Of a stretch of 64,000 nucleotides of DNA, positions 1 to 7,653 are shown piece by piece (within the stretch, counting starts at the first letter, position 1; each line of letters begins with the position of its first letter). The notes beneath the pieces are model-generated. The model was not told where the DNA came from. It saw only the letters and a list, made by a program, of their open reading frames with translations, and did no database searches. Source of the DNA: Primorskyibacter sedentarius (GTDB taxonomy: Bacteria; Pseudomonadota; Alphaproteobacteria; Rhodobacterales; Rhodobacteraceae); assembly GCF_004342065.1 (NCBI RefSeq), contig NZ_SLZU01000003.1, positions 124,001 to 188,000 of the forward strand. Reading direction: 5' to 3'. Position numbers and translations under genes: made by a program.

Positions 1-1068
1 GGCGGTTCCTCCATGGAACTGGCCGAAATCGCGAGCGGTCAGGTCGGTCGCCGGGTCACCTCGCCCCTTGGCCCGCTGAAGCTGCGTGATCTGCCGGGCG
101 GACCGAAGGAACGCAAAAGCCATATCCGCAAGACGCTCAAGACATTGGCCAAAACGATGGGCCCGCAACATGATCGGCTGTTCCTCGTGGGGGGCTCCTG
201 GCGGGCCATTGCGCGCATCGATATGGATCGCCGCGCCTACCCGTTGCACGTGCTGCATGAATACCGCATGAGCGCCCAGTCAGTGAACGACACAATCGCC
301 TATATTGAGGAGTCGGACCTGAACGAACTGCGCAACCGCTGCTCGATCTCCAGCGCGCGCATGTCGCTGGTGCCCTATGCCGCAGAGGTGCTGCGCGAGG
401 TGGTCGGCATCATCGACCCCAAGGATATCGCCATTTCCAGCTATGGCATCCGCGAAGGGTTGCTGTACGAACAAATGCCCCAGCGTTTGCGCGACCGTGA
501 CCCGCTGATTGAGGCTTGCTACTTCGCCGAGGCCAAGGACGCCCGCCTGCCCGGCTTTGGGCGGCGCCTGTTTGCGTTCGTGTCGCCCCTTTTTGCCAAT
601 GCAGGCCCCGCACAGATGCGCATCGTCAAGGCCGCCTGCCTGCTGAACGATGTCAGCTGGCGCGCCCATCCCGACTATCGGGCGGAAACCTGTTTCGACA
701 ATGCGACCCGGGCCAACCTTGGCGGTCTGAAACATTCCGAGAGGGTGTATCTGGGTCTCGCCCTGCTGCACCGCTACCGCAACAAGCGCGAAGGCACACG
801 GTTCGAAGAGCTTTACGACCTTCTGCCGCCGGACCAGCAGCAAGAAGCAGAGGTGCTGGGCAAGGCGATGCGGTTCGGCGCGATGCTCTGGATGTCGGAT
901 TTCTCTGCAACCGGGGCAGAGCTAGAGCTCGACACGGACAAAGCAGTGCTTACGCTGCGACTTTCCGGCGCTGCGCGGCAGCTTTTTGGTGAAGTGGCAG
1001 AGGCACGGTTCGCGTCGCTCGCATCATCGCTCGGCGTGGAAACCAAGGTCGTGGATAACGCGGCCTGA
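1..1068 (+). CDS. Ppx/GppA family phosphatase, C-terminal part (5' end outside window)
   Basis: The reading frame is open from base 1. The first residues, GGSSMEL, match the glycine-rich phosphate loop of exopolyphosphatase/guanosine-pentaphosphatase proteins, so the gene starts upstream and about 355 residues are visible. The family hydrolyses polyphosphate or pppGpp in the cytoplasm through an ASKHA-fold ATPase-like domain. The second half (from about residue 190, with the DVSWRAHPDYR stretch) resembles the helical HD-like domain found in longer alphaproteobacterial members. The stop is TGA at 1066-1068 and the next genes run on the other strand. The family is clear; whether it acts as Ppx or GppA cannot be told. 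Confidence 0.85.
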   Translation, partial: GGSSMELAEIASGQVGRRVTSPLGPLKLRDLPGGPKERKSHIRKTLKTLAKTMGPQHDRLFLVGGSWRAIARIDMDRRAYPLHVLHEYRMSAQSVNDTIAYIEESDLNELRNRCSISSARMSLVPYAAEVLREVVGIIDPKDIAISSYGIREGLLYEQMPQRLRDRDPLIEACYFAEAKDARLPGFGRRLFAFVSPLFANAGPAQMRIVKAACLLNDVSWRAHPDYRAETCFDNATRANLGGLKHSERVYLGLALLHRYRNKREGTRFEELYDLLPPDQQQEAEVLGKAMRFGAMLWMSDFSATGAELELDTDKAVLTLRLSGAARQLFGEVAEARFASLASSLGVETKVVDNAA

Positions 1069-1115
1069 CCGGCGTTCTACCGCAATGTTCCGCCCGGGCC
1101 TTAGTTGCGAGGCGT

Positions 1116-1493
1116 TCAAAGCTCGATTTCACCGTCCTCCAGCGGACGGTCGGGCGGCGCGGCCTCGGGTTTACGGCGGATGATGATATCCCCGTTGGGC
1201 TGCATCTCTGGCGCGTCGTAGACGGACCAGTCATCCACCTCTTCCAGCAGTTTGCGCAGCGCTGGCCCCATATTGTCGGCAAAATCCCGCATCGCGGGTT
1301 TCATGTCCTCGGCCAGGCCCTCCAGCTCTTTCAGCGCGGGCTCCATCTCTTGCATGATGCCGCGCATGAACAGCCGCGCGCCTTGCTCCATCAGGCTCAA
1401 CCCCTCGGCCCCATCCAGCTCTTCCTCCTGCGCGGAGACAAGATTGGGCGCGAGGCCAAGTGACAGGACAAGGGCGAGTGTGATCGGCTTCAT
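1116..1493 (-). CDS. Small secreted protein of unknown function
   Basis: A 125-residue protein starting at the methionine of MKPITLALVLSLGLAPNLVSAQ, a clear Sec signal peptide. The start nine codons upstream (1520) would put uncharged residues before the signal and is less likely. The mature part is acidic and helical (repeated Met-Glu-Pro-Ala-Leu and Met-Lys-Pro-Ala-Met segments) and ends in a Pro-rich tail after GDIIIRRKP. Similar Rhodobacteraceae proteins are sometimes labelled AAA+ ATPase, but no Walker motif is visible and the size rules out an ATPase. It lies 39 nt downstream of the phosphatase-fold gene on the same strand. Probably periplasmic; function unknown. Confidence 0.7.
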   Translation of the reverse strand: MKPITLALVLSLGLAPNLVSAQEEELDGAEGLSLMEQGARLFMRGIMQEMEPALKELEGLAEDMKPAMRDFADNMGPALRKLLEEVDDWSVYDAPEMQPNGDIIIRRKPEAAPPDRPLEDGEIEL

Positions 1494-1532
1494 GGACAGG
1501 AATATAGGTGCTCTGGCCAAAAACGTAAGAGG

Positions 1533-2555
1533 TCAGATATCGATGTCCAAAGTCACCGGAAAATGATCCGACGCTGTCAGCAGCGCCTCGTGCAGCTCTG
1601 GCGTCTTCCAGCACCCAAGGTCGTCGAACGGATGCCAGATGCGCCATGTCGGCCCTGTCTCGCGCAGATCGGCAGACACCATGATGTAATCAAGCAGCGC
1701 CTGAAGGTAGCTGTTCTTATGCGCCAGAAAGAAGCGCGCGGTTGCAGGCTGCGACCCGATCCGCCGCGAAAGGGCCTGTTCCGCGTGCGGATCGTAAAGC
1801 CGCGGGCCCCCGTCCCCCAGAACGATCTCGACCGAGGAGCGGCCAAACAGGTTTTCGTATTCATCCAGCCCCGGACCGTCATTCAGATCCCCCATCAGGA
1901 TCAGGCTTTCCCCGGCGTTCAGATGCGTTTCAATCCGCCGTCGCAGCCAGATCGCCTGCGCCAGTTGCTTGCGACGGTTGGCGATTGACAGCCGCATGAT
2001 CGCGTCACGCCCCCGCGCGCCATACGGTGCCTTGGATTTCAGATGTGCCCCGATCAGCCGCAACTCCTTGCAAGAGGCCGTCCGGGCGGCGATTTCCAGC
2101 GGGGGTTTCGAAAACCGGATCTTGTCCTGCGTGGCGTCGATATCAAGGTCGATGCGAAAGGTTCCGTCGAATCGCGGAACTTCGTCCCATGCCGTATCGG
2201 GCGTGATTTGCCCGATCGGATCGTGCCGCGCCTCCATCTTGTCGGGATCGTAGAGCAGCGCAATTTCCTGCTGGGTGTCATTGACGAACCCGATGATCGC
2301 CCGGCGGGCCCGCAAGCCAAAGGTCTGGGCGAAAGTTTCCAACGCCGCTGTCCCGTTACGACGTGTATGGCTGTCAGGGGCCTCGATCACCATGACGGCA
2401 TCGGCATCCAGCGCCGTGAACACGATCCCCAGCGCCTCGATCTGCTGTGCGCGCGTCACGTCCCGGCGCGCCGACCAACGGTCATCCGCCAGCAACTGGC
2501 CAGCGTCGTCGAACAGCGCGTCAAACCATTCGACATTATAGGTGGCGATCCGCAT
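1533..2555 (-). CDS. Endonuclease/exonuclease/phosphatase family protein
   Basis: A 340-residue protein with the EEP-fold signatures in order: MRIATYNVEWF at the N terminus (metal-binding Asn), VIEAPD near residue 57 (metal-binding Glu), LMGDLND in the centre and ASDHFPV at the C terminus (catalytic Asp-His pair). The family cleaves phosphodiester or phosphomonoester bonds of nucleic acids, lipids or inositol phosphates with Mg2+. No signal peptide is visible, so it is probably cytoplasmic. Its ATG overlaps the stop of the upstream J-domain gene by one base (TGATG), which implies co-translation. The substrate is unknown. Confidence 0.85.
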   Translation of the reverse strand: MRIATYNVEWFDALFDDAGQLLADDRWSARRDVTRAQQIEALGIVFTALDADAVMVIEAPDSHTRRNGTAALETFAQTFGLRARRAIIGFVNDTQQEIALLYDPDKMEARHDPIGQITPDTAWDEVPRFDGTFRIDLDIDATQDKIRFSKPPLEIAARTASCKELRLIGAHLKSKAPYGARGRDAIMRLSIANRRKQLAQAIWLRRRIETHLNAGESLILMGDLNDGPGLDEYENLFGRSSVEIVLGDGGPRLYDPHAEQALSRRIGSQPATARFFLAHKNSYLQALLDYIMVSADLRETGPTWRIWHPFDDLGCWKTPELHEALLTASDHFPVTLDIDI

Positions 2556-3241
2556 CAGGCGTCTTGCCGCTGGGCAGAAATCTCTTCCCAGGCACGGTTG
2601 ATATCGACCAGCCGCCGTTCGGACAGGCGCACGGCTTCTTCCGGCAGGCCGCGTGCGATCATCTTGTCCGGGTGGCTTTCGCGCACCTGCGCCCGCCAGA
2701 CCTTGCGGATTTCGGCCAGCTCCATTTCGGGCGACACGCCCAGAACGCTGTAAGGGTCGGGTTGGGCGTCGGGGACGAACCTTGCGCGTAGCCCGCGAAA
2801 TTCAGGTTGCGGCATTTTGAAAATCTGCGCGACCCGCTCCAGAAAATCATCCTCTTTGGGATGATACCGCCCATCCGCCACCGCGATGTAAAACAGCCCC
2901 TCCATCAGGGTGCACAGAATGGTGCGGTCTTCGCTGAACATGCGCGCGATGCGGGCCGCGTATTCCTCGTAGCCGGCCACGTCCTGCCGGGCCAGGTTGA
3001 ACACCCTTGCGGCGCCTTCCTCGTCGCCCGCCGCAATGTGGAACACCTCGCGAAACGCGCGGACCTCGTCACGCGTCACCAGCCCGTCGGCCTTGGCCAT
3101 CTTGGCCGATAGCGCAATCACCGCGATGGTGAAGGCAACAGAGCGTTCGGGCGGCGTTCGCAGACGTTCGAACACGGCGGAAAGGCCCTCGCCCTTGGCA
3201 AGCGCCTGAATCGCCTGAGATATGCGGGTCCAGATCGACAT
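2555..3241 (-). CDS. TerB/J-domain molecular chaperone (DjlA-like)
   Basis: A 228-residue protein. Residues about 30-150 match the TerB/DjlA-type helical domain (acidic pairs in AKADGLVTRDEV and AVADGRYHPKEDD). The C-terminal 65 residues are a J domain (DPYSVLGVSPEME) with the HPD tripeptide in ESHPDK that stimulates DnaK ATPase. The start was placed at MSIWTRISQ because the 27 residues upstream are Pro-rich and unlike the family. Unlike E. coli DjlA there is no obvious N-terminal membrane anchor. It is the first gene of a two-gene unit with the EEP-fold gene. A role as DnaK co-chaperone is inferred from the family. Confidence 0.85.
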   Translation of the reverse strand: MSIWTRISQAIQALAKGEGLSAVFERLRTPPERSVAFTIAVIALSAKMAKADGLVTRDEVRAFREVFHIAAGDEEGAARVFNLARQDVAGYEEYAARIARMFSEDRTILCTLMEGLFYIAVADGRYHPKEDDFLERVAQIFKMPQPEFRGLRARFVPDAQPDPYSVLGVSPEMELAEIRKVWRAQVRESHPDKMIARGLPEEAVRLSERRLVDINRAWEEISAQRQDA

Positions 3242-3285
3242 GGGGGCGATTCTATACGGCGGATGGGGGCTTGTCAGTGTGACAA

Positions 3286-3765
3286 TCAGAGAATTTTCTG
3301 CATCAGCACAAGATCCATCCACCGTCCGAATTTGAAGCCGACCTCGGGCAGGCGGGCGACATGCGCAAATCCCAGCGCGGCGTGAAATCCCACGGCTGCG
3401 GCGTTTTCACCGCTGATGCCCGCCCAAAGCGAATGCACGCCTTCCGCTCGCGCCTGGCCCTCAAGCGCGGCCATCAACGCGCGGCCCGTCCCCTGCCCAT
3501 GGGCCTGTGCATCCAGCATGATCGAGTGTTCCTTGGTATGGGCATAGCCCGGCCCGCCCCGAAACGGAGAATAGGTGGCAAAACCCACGACCTGCCCCGC
3601 CCGTTTGCAGACCTGAAACGCCGCACCGCGCGCGGCGATATCTGCGGCGATACCTGCCTCGGTCTTGAGCTCGGTGGTGAAGGTGAACGCCGTGTCCCTG
3701 ATTATCGGGTTCCAGATGCGCATGATCGCAGCCGCATCTTCAGGCGTCGCAGGCCGGATCATCAT
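3286..3765 (-). CDS. GNAT family N-acetyltransferase (Pat/MnaT-like)
   Basis: A 159-residue single-domain acetyltransferase. The start MMIRPATPEDAAAIMRIWNPII, the ENAAAVGFHAALGF segment and the acetyl-CoA pyrophosphate loop GQGTGRALM resemble the phosphinothricin/methionine-sulfoximine acetyltransferase branch of GNAT enzymes. Members acetylate the free amino group of small amino-acid-like compounds. The ATG overlaps the stop of the upstream VOC gene by four bases, so the two are co-translated. The natural substrate cannot be read from sequence. Confidence 0.85.
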   Translation of the reverse strand: MMIRPATPEDAAAIMRIWNPIIRDTAFTFTTELKTEAGIAADIAARGAAFQVCKRAGQVVGFATYSPFRGGPGYAHTKEHSIMLDAQAHGQGTGRALMAALEGQARAEGVHSLWAGISGENAAAVGFHAALGFAHVARLPEVGFKFGRWMDLVLMQKIL

Positions 3766-4367
3766 GTCAGGGTCCGAATGCCCCCGGCAGTCGCAATCTG
3801 TGCGCTCAGACAGGACGCGCCAGTGTCAAAGACGATCCGCTCATCCGAAATTTCCAACAGGTCGCGCAGCGTCTCTGCCTCGGGATGTGTCACCACCAAC
3901 TGCTCCAGCGTGCAACCGCTTCCGGGCAGGCTCTCGCCCGGTGTCACCGGCACCTGCCATTCGATAAGCGCCGGGAACATCTCGTCAAAGGGCAGTTGCC
4001 CGCTGCGCGGCACCGCCATGCGCCAGCGCAAATCCCCGCGTTCAAGATCCACGGCTTCGCCCGCCTCGGGCCAACGTTCCAGCGCGGCATCCAGATCCGG
4101 CACCCGGCAGATCCAGTTGGTCAAACGCGCCTGCCCCTTGAATATATCCAGCCCGAACCAGCGCGGCCGCAGGGGCGGCGGTGCCACCGGGTCGATGGCG
4201 ATCGCCTCCAGATAAAGCCCGTCTGCCATCCCGATCAGCCTGTTATGGGTGCCGAACACCTGATGGTGCCCACCCGGTATGCTGGCGACGCCCAACGAGG
4301 ATTCAAGATGCGAGACGGCCAATGCCAAAGTGGAGCCGCTTACGGCAAGATGATCCAAGCTCAACAT
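3762..4367 (-). CDS. VOC/glyoxalase-like domain protein
   Basis: A 201-residue protein beginning MLSLDHLAVSGSTL, typical of the glyoxalase-like VOC proteins of about 200 residues. Visible features are the first beta strand with a metal-ligand His (LDHLAV), the GGHHQVFGTHN segment and the YLEAIAID strand carrying a Glu. These proteins are usually of unknown substrate. Although it lies just beyond scpA, it is longer than methylmalonyl-CoA epimerase (about 135 residues) and its N-terminal motif differs, so it is not called as epimerase. It is the first gene of a two-gene operon with the GNAT gene. Confidence 0.75.
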   Translation of the reverse strand: MLSLDHLAVSGSTLALAVSHLESSLGVASIPGGHHQVFGTHNRLIGMADGLYLEAIAIDPVAPPPLRPRWFGLDIFKGQARLTNWICRVPDLDAALERWPEAGEAVDLERGDLRWRMAVPRSGQLPFDEMFPALIEWQVPVTPGESLPGSGCTLEQLVVTHPEAETLRDLLEISDERIVFDTGASCLSAQIATAGGIRTLT

Positions 4368-4423
4368 GGGTATCAGCCTCCAACCAGTCACAGTTTTCTT
4401 GCCCGGCATCTGGCTGAAACGCA

Positions 4424-4449
4424 AGCGCGCGCCGGTTGCGGCGCGCGCT
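4424..4449 (-). terminator. Hairpin downstream of scpA
   Basis: A perfect 10-bp stem (AGCGCGCGCC pairing with GGCGCGCGCT) with a six-base loop starts 28 nt past the scpA stop. Only a short T tract follows on the minus strand, so it is a probable but weak intrinsic terminator. Confidence 0.45.
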
Positions 4450-4476
4450 GGTCTGTCGGCAATTGGGGCGGGCCGG

Positions 4477-6615
4477 TCAGGCCGCCGTATCGCGTGCCGA
4501 CCGGATCAGCCGCAAAATATCCTGCGCTGCTGCCGGAATATTGGTGCCCGGACCAAAGATGGCCTTCACCCCGGCATCTTTCAGGAACTGGTAATCCTGC
4601 TGAGGGATGACCCCGCCGCAAATCACGATGATATCGCCCGCACCTGCATCCTTCAGCGCCTGAACAAGCTGCGGTGCCAGCGTCTTGTGCCCTGCCGCCT
4701 GACTGGAAATGCCGACGACATGGACATCATTGTCCACCGCATCCTGGGCCGCTTCGGCAGGTGTCTGGAACAGAGGCCCCACATCGACATCAAAACCGAT
4801 ATCGGCAAAGGCGGTGGCAATGACCTTGGCGCCCCGGTCATGCCCGTCCTGACCCATCTTCACCACCAGCATGCGCGGGCGGCGGCCCTCGTCTTCGGCA
4901 AAAGCCTCTACCGACTTCTGGATCGCGGCAAAACCTTCGTCGCCCTCGTAGGCCGCGCCATAGACCCCGGCCAGCGTTTTCACCTCGGCGCGGTGGCGCC
5001 CGAACACCTTTTCCATGGCCATGCTGATCTCTCCAACAGTTGCGCGGGCACGGGCAGCCTCGACCGCCCCTTCCAACAGGTTGCCGCCCTCTTTGGCGCG
5101 GCGTTCAAGTTCGTCGAGCGCGGCCGTGCAGGCAGCTTCGTCACGGGTGGCGCGCATCTTTTTCAACGCGGCCACCTGATTTTCGCGCACCTTGACGTTG
5201 TCCACGTCGAGAATGTCGATCGGGTCTTCCTTGTCCTTGCGGTACTTGTTGACGCCGACGATCACCTCTTCGCCCCGGTCGATCATCGCCTGCCGAATGG
5301 CCGCACTTTCCTCGATCCGCAGCTTGGGCATGCCAGAGGCGACGGCCTTGGTCATGCCGCCCATCTCTTCGACTTCTTCGATCAGCTCCCACGCCTTTTC
5401 GGCCAGATCATGGGTCAGCTTTTCGACATAGTAGGAGCCTGCCAGCGGATCGACGACATTGGTCACGCCGGTCTCTTCCTGCAGGATCAACTGGGTGTTG
5501 CGCGCGATCCGGGCCGAGAATTCGGTAGGCAGGGCAATCGCTTCGTCCAGCGCGTTGGTGTGCAGCGATTGCGTGCCGCCCAGAACCGCCGACATCGCCT
5601 CATAGGCCGTGCGGATGACGTTGTTATAGGGGTCTTGCTCTTGCAGGCTGACACCGCTGGTCTGGCAATGGGTCCGCAACATCTTGGACCGGGGGTTCTG
5701 CGCGCCCAAATCGGTCATGATCCGGTGCCACAGCAGACGTGCTGCCCGCAGCTTCGCCGCTTCCATGAAGAAATTCATGCCGATGGCAAAGAAGAACGAC
5801 AGCCGCCCAGCGAATTTGTCCACGTCCATGCCGCGTTCAATCGCCGCTTTCACGTATTCGCGCCCGTCCGCCAGCGTATAGGCCAGTTCCTGCACAAGGT
5901 TCGCGCCGGCCTCTTGCATGTGGTAGCCGGAAATCGAGATAGAGTTGAATTTCGGCATCTCGGCACTGGTATATTCGATGATATCGGCAATGATCCGCAT
6001 CGAGGGTTCCGGCGGGTACACATAGGTGTTCCGCACCATGAATTCCTTTAGGATGTCGTTCTGGATCGTGCCCGAAAGAAGCGCGCGATCGTGGCCCTGC
6101 TCTTCGCCCGTCACGATGAAATTCGCCAGGATCGGGATCACGGCCCCGTTCATCGTCATCGAGACAGAAACCTTGTCGAGCGGGATCCCGTCGAACAGGA
6201 TCTTCATGTCCTCGACGGAATCGATTGCCACACCGGCCTTGCCGACATCCCCCACCACGCGCGGATGGTCGCTGTCATAGCCGCGATGTGTCGCCAGATC
6301 AAAAGCGACAGAGACACCCTGCTGCCCCGCCGCCAGCGCCTTGCGGTAGAACCGGTTGGATTCCTCGGCCGTCGAAAACCCTGCATATTGCCGGATCGTC
6401 CAGGGGCGGCCTGCATACATCGTGGCCTTCACGCCGCGGGTGAACGGCTCTTCACCCGGCATCGTGCCCATATGCGGCAAGGCTTCGATGTCCTCGGCGG
6501 AATAAACCGGGGCGACCTCAATGCCTTCCAGCGTTTTCCACGTCAGATCCTCCAGAGGGCGGCCGCGCAGCTCTTTCTCGGCGACAGCGCGCCACTGCTC
6601 TTTCTTGGATGTCAT
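4477..6615 (-). CDS. scpA: Methylmalonyl-CoA mutase, single-chain
   Basis: A 712-residue adenosylcobalamin enzyme that converts (R)-methylmalonyl-CoA to succinyl-CoA, the last step of propionyl-CoA assimilation. The N-terminal two thirds is the TIM-barrel substrate domain ([28 protein letters not shown]; the RTHCQTSG segment that contacts CoA). The C-terminal 130 residues are the B12-binding domain, with the cobalt-ligand motif GQDGHDRG, then [11 protein letters not shown] and [11 protein letters not shown]. The length fits the ScpA/MutB type that works without a small subunit. The start has an AGAGGA ribosome site 8-9 nt upstream. It sits in one island with pccA, pccB and pccR. The MeaB chaperone and the epimerase are not in the window. 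Confidence 0.97.
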   Translation of the reverse strand: MTSKKEQWRAVAEKELRGRPLEDLTWKTLEGIEVAPVYSAEDIEALPHMGTMPGEEPFTRGVKATMYAGRPWTIRQYAGFSTAEESNRFYRKALAAGQQGVSVAFDLATHRGYDSDHPRVVGDVGKAGVAIDSVEDMKILFDGIPLDKVSVSMTMNGAVIPILANFIVTGEEQGHDRALLSGTIQNDILKEFMVRNTYVYPPEPSMRIIADIIEYTSAEMPKFNSISISGYHMQEAGANLVQELAYTLADGREYVKAAIERGMDVDKFAGRLSFFFAIGMNFFMEAAKLRAARLLWHRIMTDLGAQNPRSKMLRTHCQTSGVSLQEQDPYNNVIRTAYEAMSAVLGGTQSLHTNALDEAIALPTEFSARIARNTQLILQEETGVTNVVDPLAGSYYVEKLTHDLAEKAWELIEEVEEMGGMTKAVASGMPKLRIEESAAIRQAMIDRGEEVIVGVNKYRKDKEDPIDILDVDNVKVRENQVAALKKMRATRDEAACTAALDELERRAKEGGNLLEGAVEAARARATVGEISMAMEKVFGRHRAEVKTLAGVYGAAYEGDEGFAAIQKSVEAFAEDEGRRPRMLVVKMGQDGHDRGAKVIATAFADIGFDVDVGPLFQTPAEAAQDAVDNDVHVVGISSQAAGHKTLAPQLVQALKDAGAGDIIVICGGVIPQQDYQFLKDAGVKAIFGPGTNIPAAAQDILRLIRSARDTAA

Positions 6616-6979
6616 CGTCTTATCCTCTTGCAGTTTGACCGGCTGGCGGATGCGTGATCGCCAGCGTCGCGTCGGGTTCGTCTATCGGACGGTCCGCGTC
6701 ACCGCCCCGAAGGGTCGGTGAAACGCGGTTTCGGCTGTTTTCTTGCGCTTTTCCTCTGCCCGGATGGGGGCAGAGCCCGGCGGCAGCGGCCACGGACCAT
6801 GAAATGCTGGTCCCTGCGCGGTAGGGCGGTTCCGGCACCGCGCAGGGTATCAGAGCGTCGAGCATCACAGGCCGCACCCCTTGACCAAGCGGCAGTCACG
6901 AGATTTTTCGCGCTTCCCGTGGGTTACGGCCTTCGCAATGGCGACCTGAGGACCTATATTCCGTGTTACAGGAGTATAC
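6616..6979. other. Structured gap between scpA and the DUF4174 gene
   Basis: A 364-bp gap between divergent genes. I see no credible coding frame; the short ORFs are Arg/Pro-rich shadows. It contains hairpins: CTCTGCCC/GGGCAGAG at about 6755-6777, GGACCA/TGGTCC at 6794-6813, and a 10-bp stem CCTGCGCGGT/ACCGCGCAGG at 6813-6822 and 6837-6846. No intact cobalamin-riboswitch core could be recognised. The first 20 bases carry the scpA ribosome site and the last 15 carry CAGGAG for the DUF4174 gene. It may be a leader RNA for scpA. Confidence 0.5.
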
Positions 6980-7474
6980 ATGACCCTTAGCAGATTGCTT
7001 TTATCTACGGCTTGCGCGATCGCTCTGGCGATCAGCCCTGCCATTTCCGCCGCTGCGGAAGAGGCTGTAGAAGAGCCACTAGCAGAGGTGACCGAGGTTG
7101 AAGAAGCACCCACGATCCGCAGCGCAGAGGGTGTGGACCTGTCGGAATTCCTGTGGATCAAACGGCCCGTCATCGTCTTTGCCGACAGCGCCAACGATCC
7201 CAGATACGTCCAGCAGATGCAGTTCATATCCGACCGGATCGGCGAACTGGAATTGCGCGACGTCGTTGTGCTGACCGATACCGATCCGGCCAATCCCAGC
7301 CCCGCGCGTCTGGCACTGCGCCCACGCGGGTTCATGCTGGCGATCCTTGGCAAGGATGGCGGCGTCAAGCTGCGCAAACCGCTGCCGTGGAGCGTGCGCG
7401 AAATCTCACGCTCCATCGACAAGTTCCCGATGCGCCAGCAGGAAATCCGCGACCGCCACCCCGCGCTCCCCTGA
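6980..7474 (+). CDS. DUF4174 domain protein, exported
   Basis: A 164-residue protein with a Sec signal peptide (MTLSRLLLSTACAIALAISPAISAAA), an acidic linker, then a domain of about 110 residues with IVFADSANDPRYVQQMQF, VVVLTDTDP and FMLAILGKDGGVKLRKPLPWSVREI. This fits the DUF4174 family, a thioredoxin-like domain common in Rhodobacteraceae. No CxxC pair is present, so redox activity is not supported. A CAGGAG ribosome site precedes the ATG. It is the only plus-strand gene inside the propionyl-CoA island and reads divergently from scpA. Function unknown. Confidence 0.8.
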   Translation: MTLSRLLLSTACAIALAISPAISAAAEEAVEEPLAEVTEVEEAPTIRSAEGVDLSEFLWIKRPVIVFADSANDPRYVQQMQFISDRIGELELRDVVVLTDTDPANPSPARLALRPRGFMLAILGKDGGVKLRKPLPWSVREISRSIDKFPMRQQEIRDRHPALP

Positions 7475-7653
7475 ACCTGACAGATCTGTTCCCGCTGCAA
7501 ATCGCTGGCGTCAATTCGGTGGCGCTGAGCAGATCTGTCGGCCCCGAGCCGATCGCCGGGTCGAACACGCCGCCGCCCCGCGTTACCGAAATTAATCAGC
7601 CCCGCGAAGACAGGCAGGTTCTTGGTTATCCGACCCGGCACCGGCATGGCGGC

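Noticed and set aside
1116-1493. AAA+ ATPase label sometimes given to such small proteins
   Set aside because: The protein is 125 residues long with a signal peptide and shows no Walker A or B motif.
3762-4367. VOC-fold protein as methylmalonyl-CoA epimerase
   Set aside because: It is near scpA, but at 201 residues it is longer than epimerases and its N-terminal motif and GGHHQVFG segment fit glyoxalase-like proteins of unknown substrate.
4366-6051. 561-residue plus-strand ORF antisense to scpA
   Set aside because: His/Arg-rich shadow of the mutase gene in a high-GC genome; no family features.
6616-6979. Cobalamin riboswitch upstream of the B12-dependent mutase
   Set aside because: No box resembling the conserved B12 core could be found on the minus strand; kept as an unassigned structured region.
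6865-7647. 260-residue minus-strand ORF over the DUF4174 gene
   Set aside because: Ser/Arg-rich shadow; the DUF4174 gene has a signal peptide and ribosome site.
7475-7653. Paired AGATCTG elements between the DUF4174 gene and pccA
   Set aside because: CAGATCTG occurs at 7481 and 7530 but is short and self-complementary, with no further structure; probably chance.
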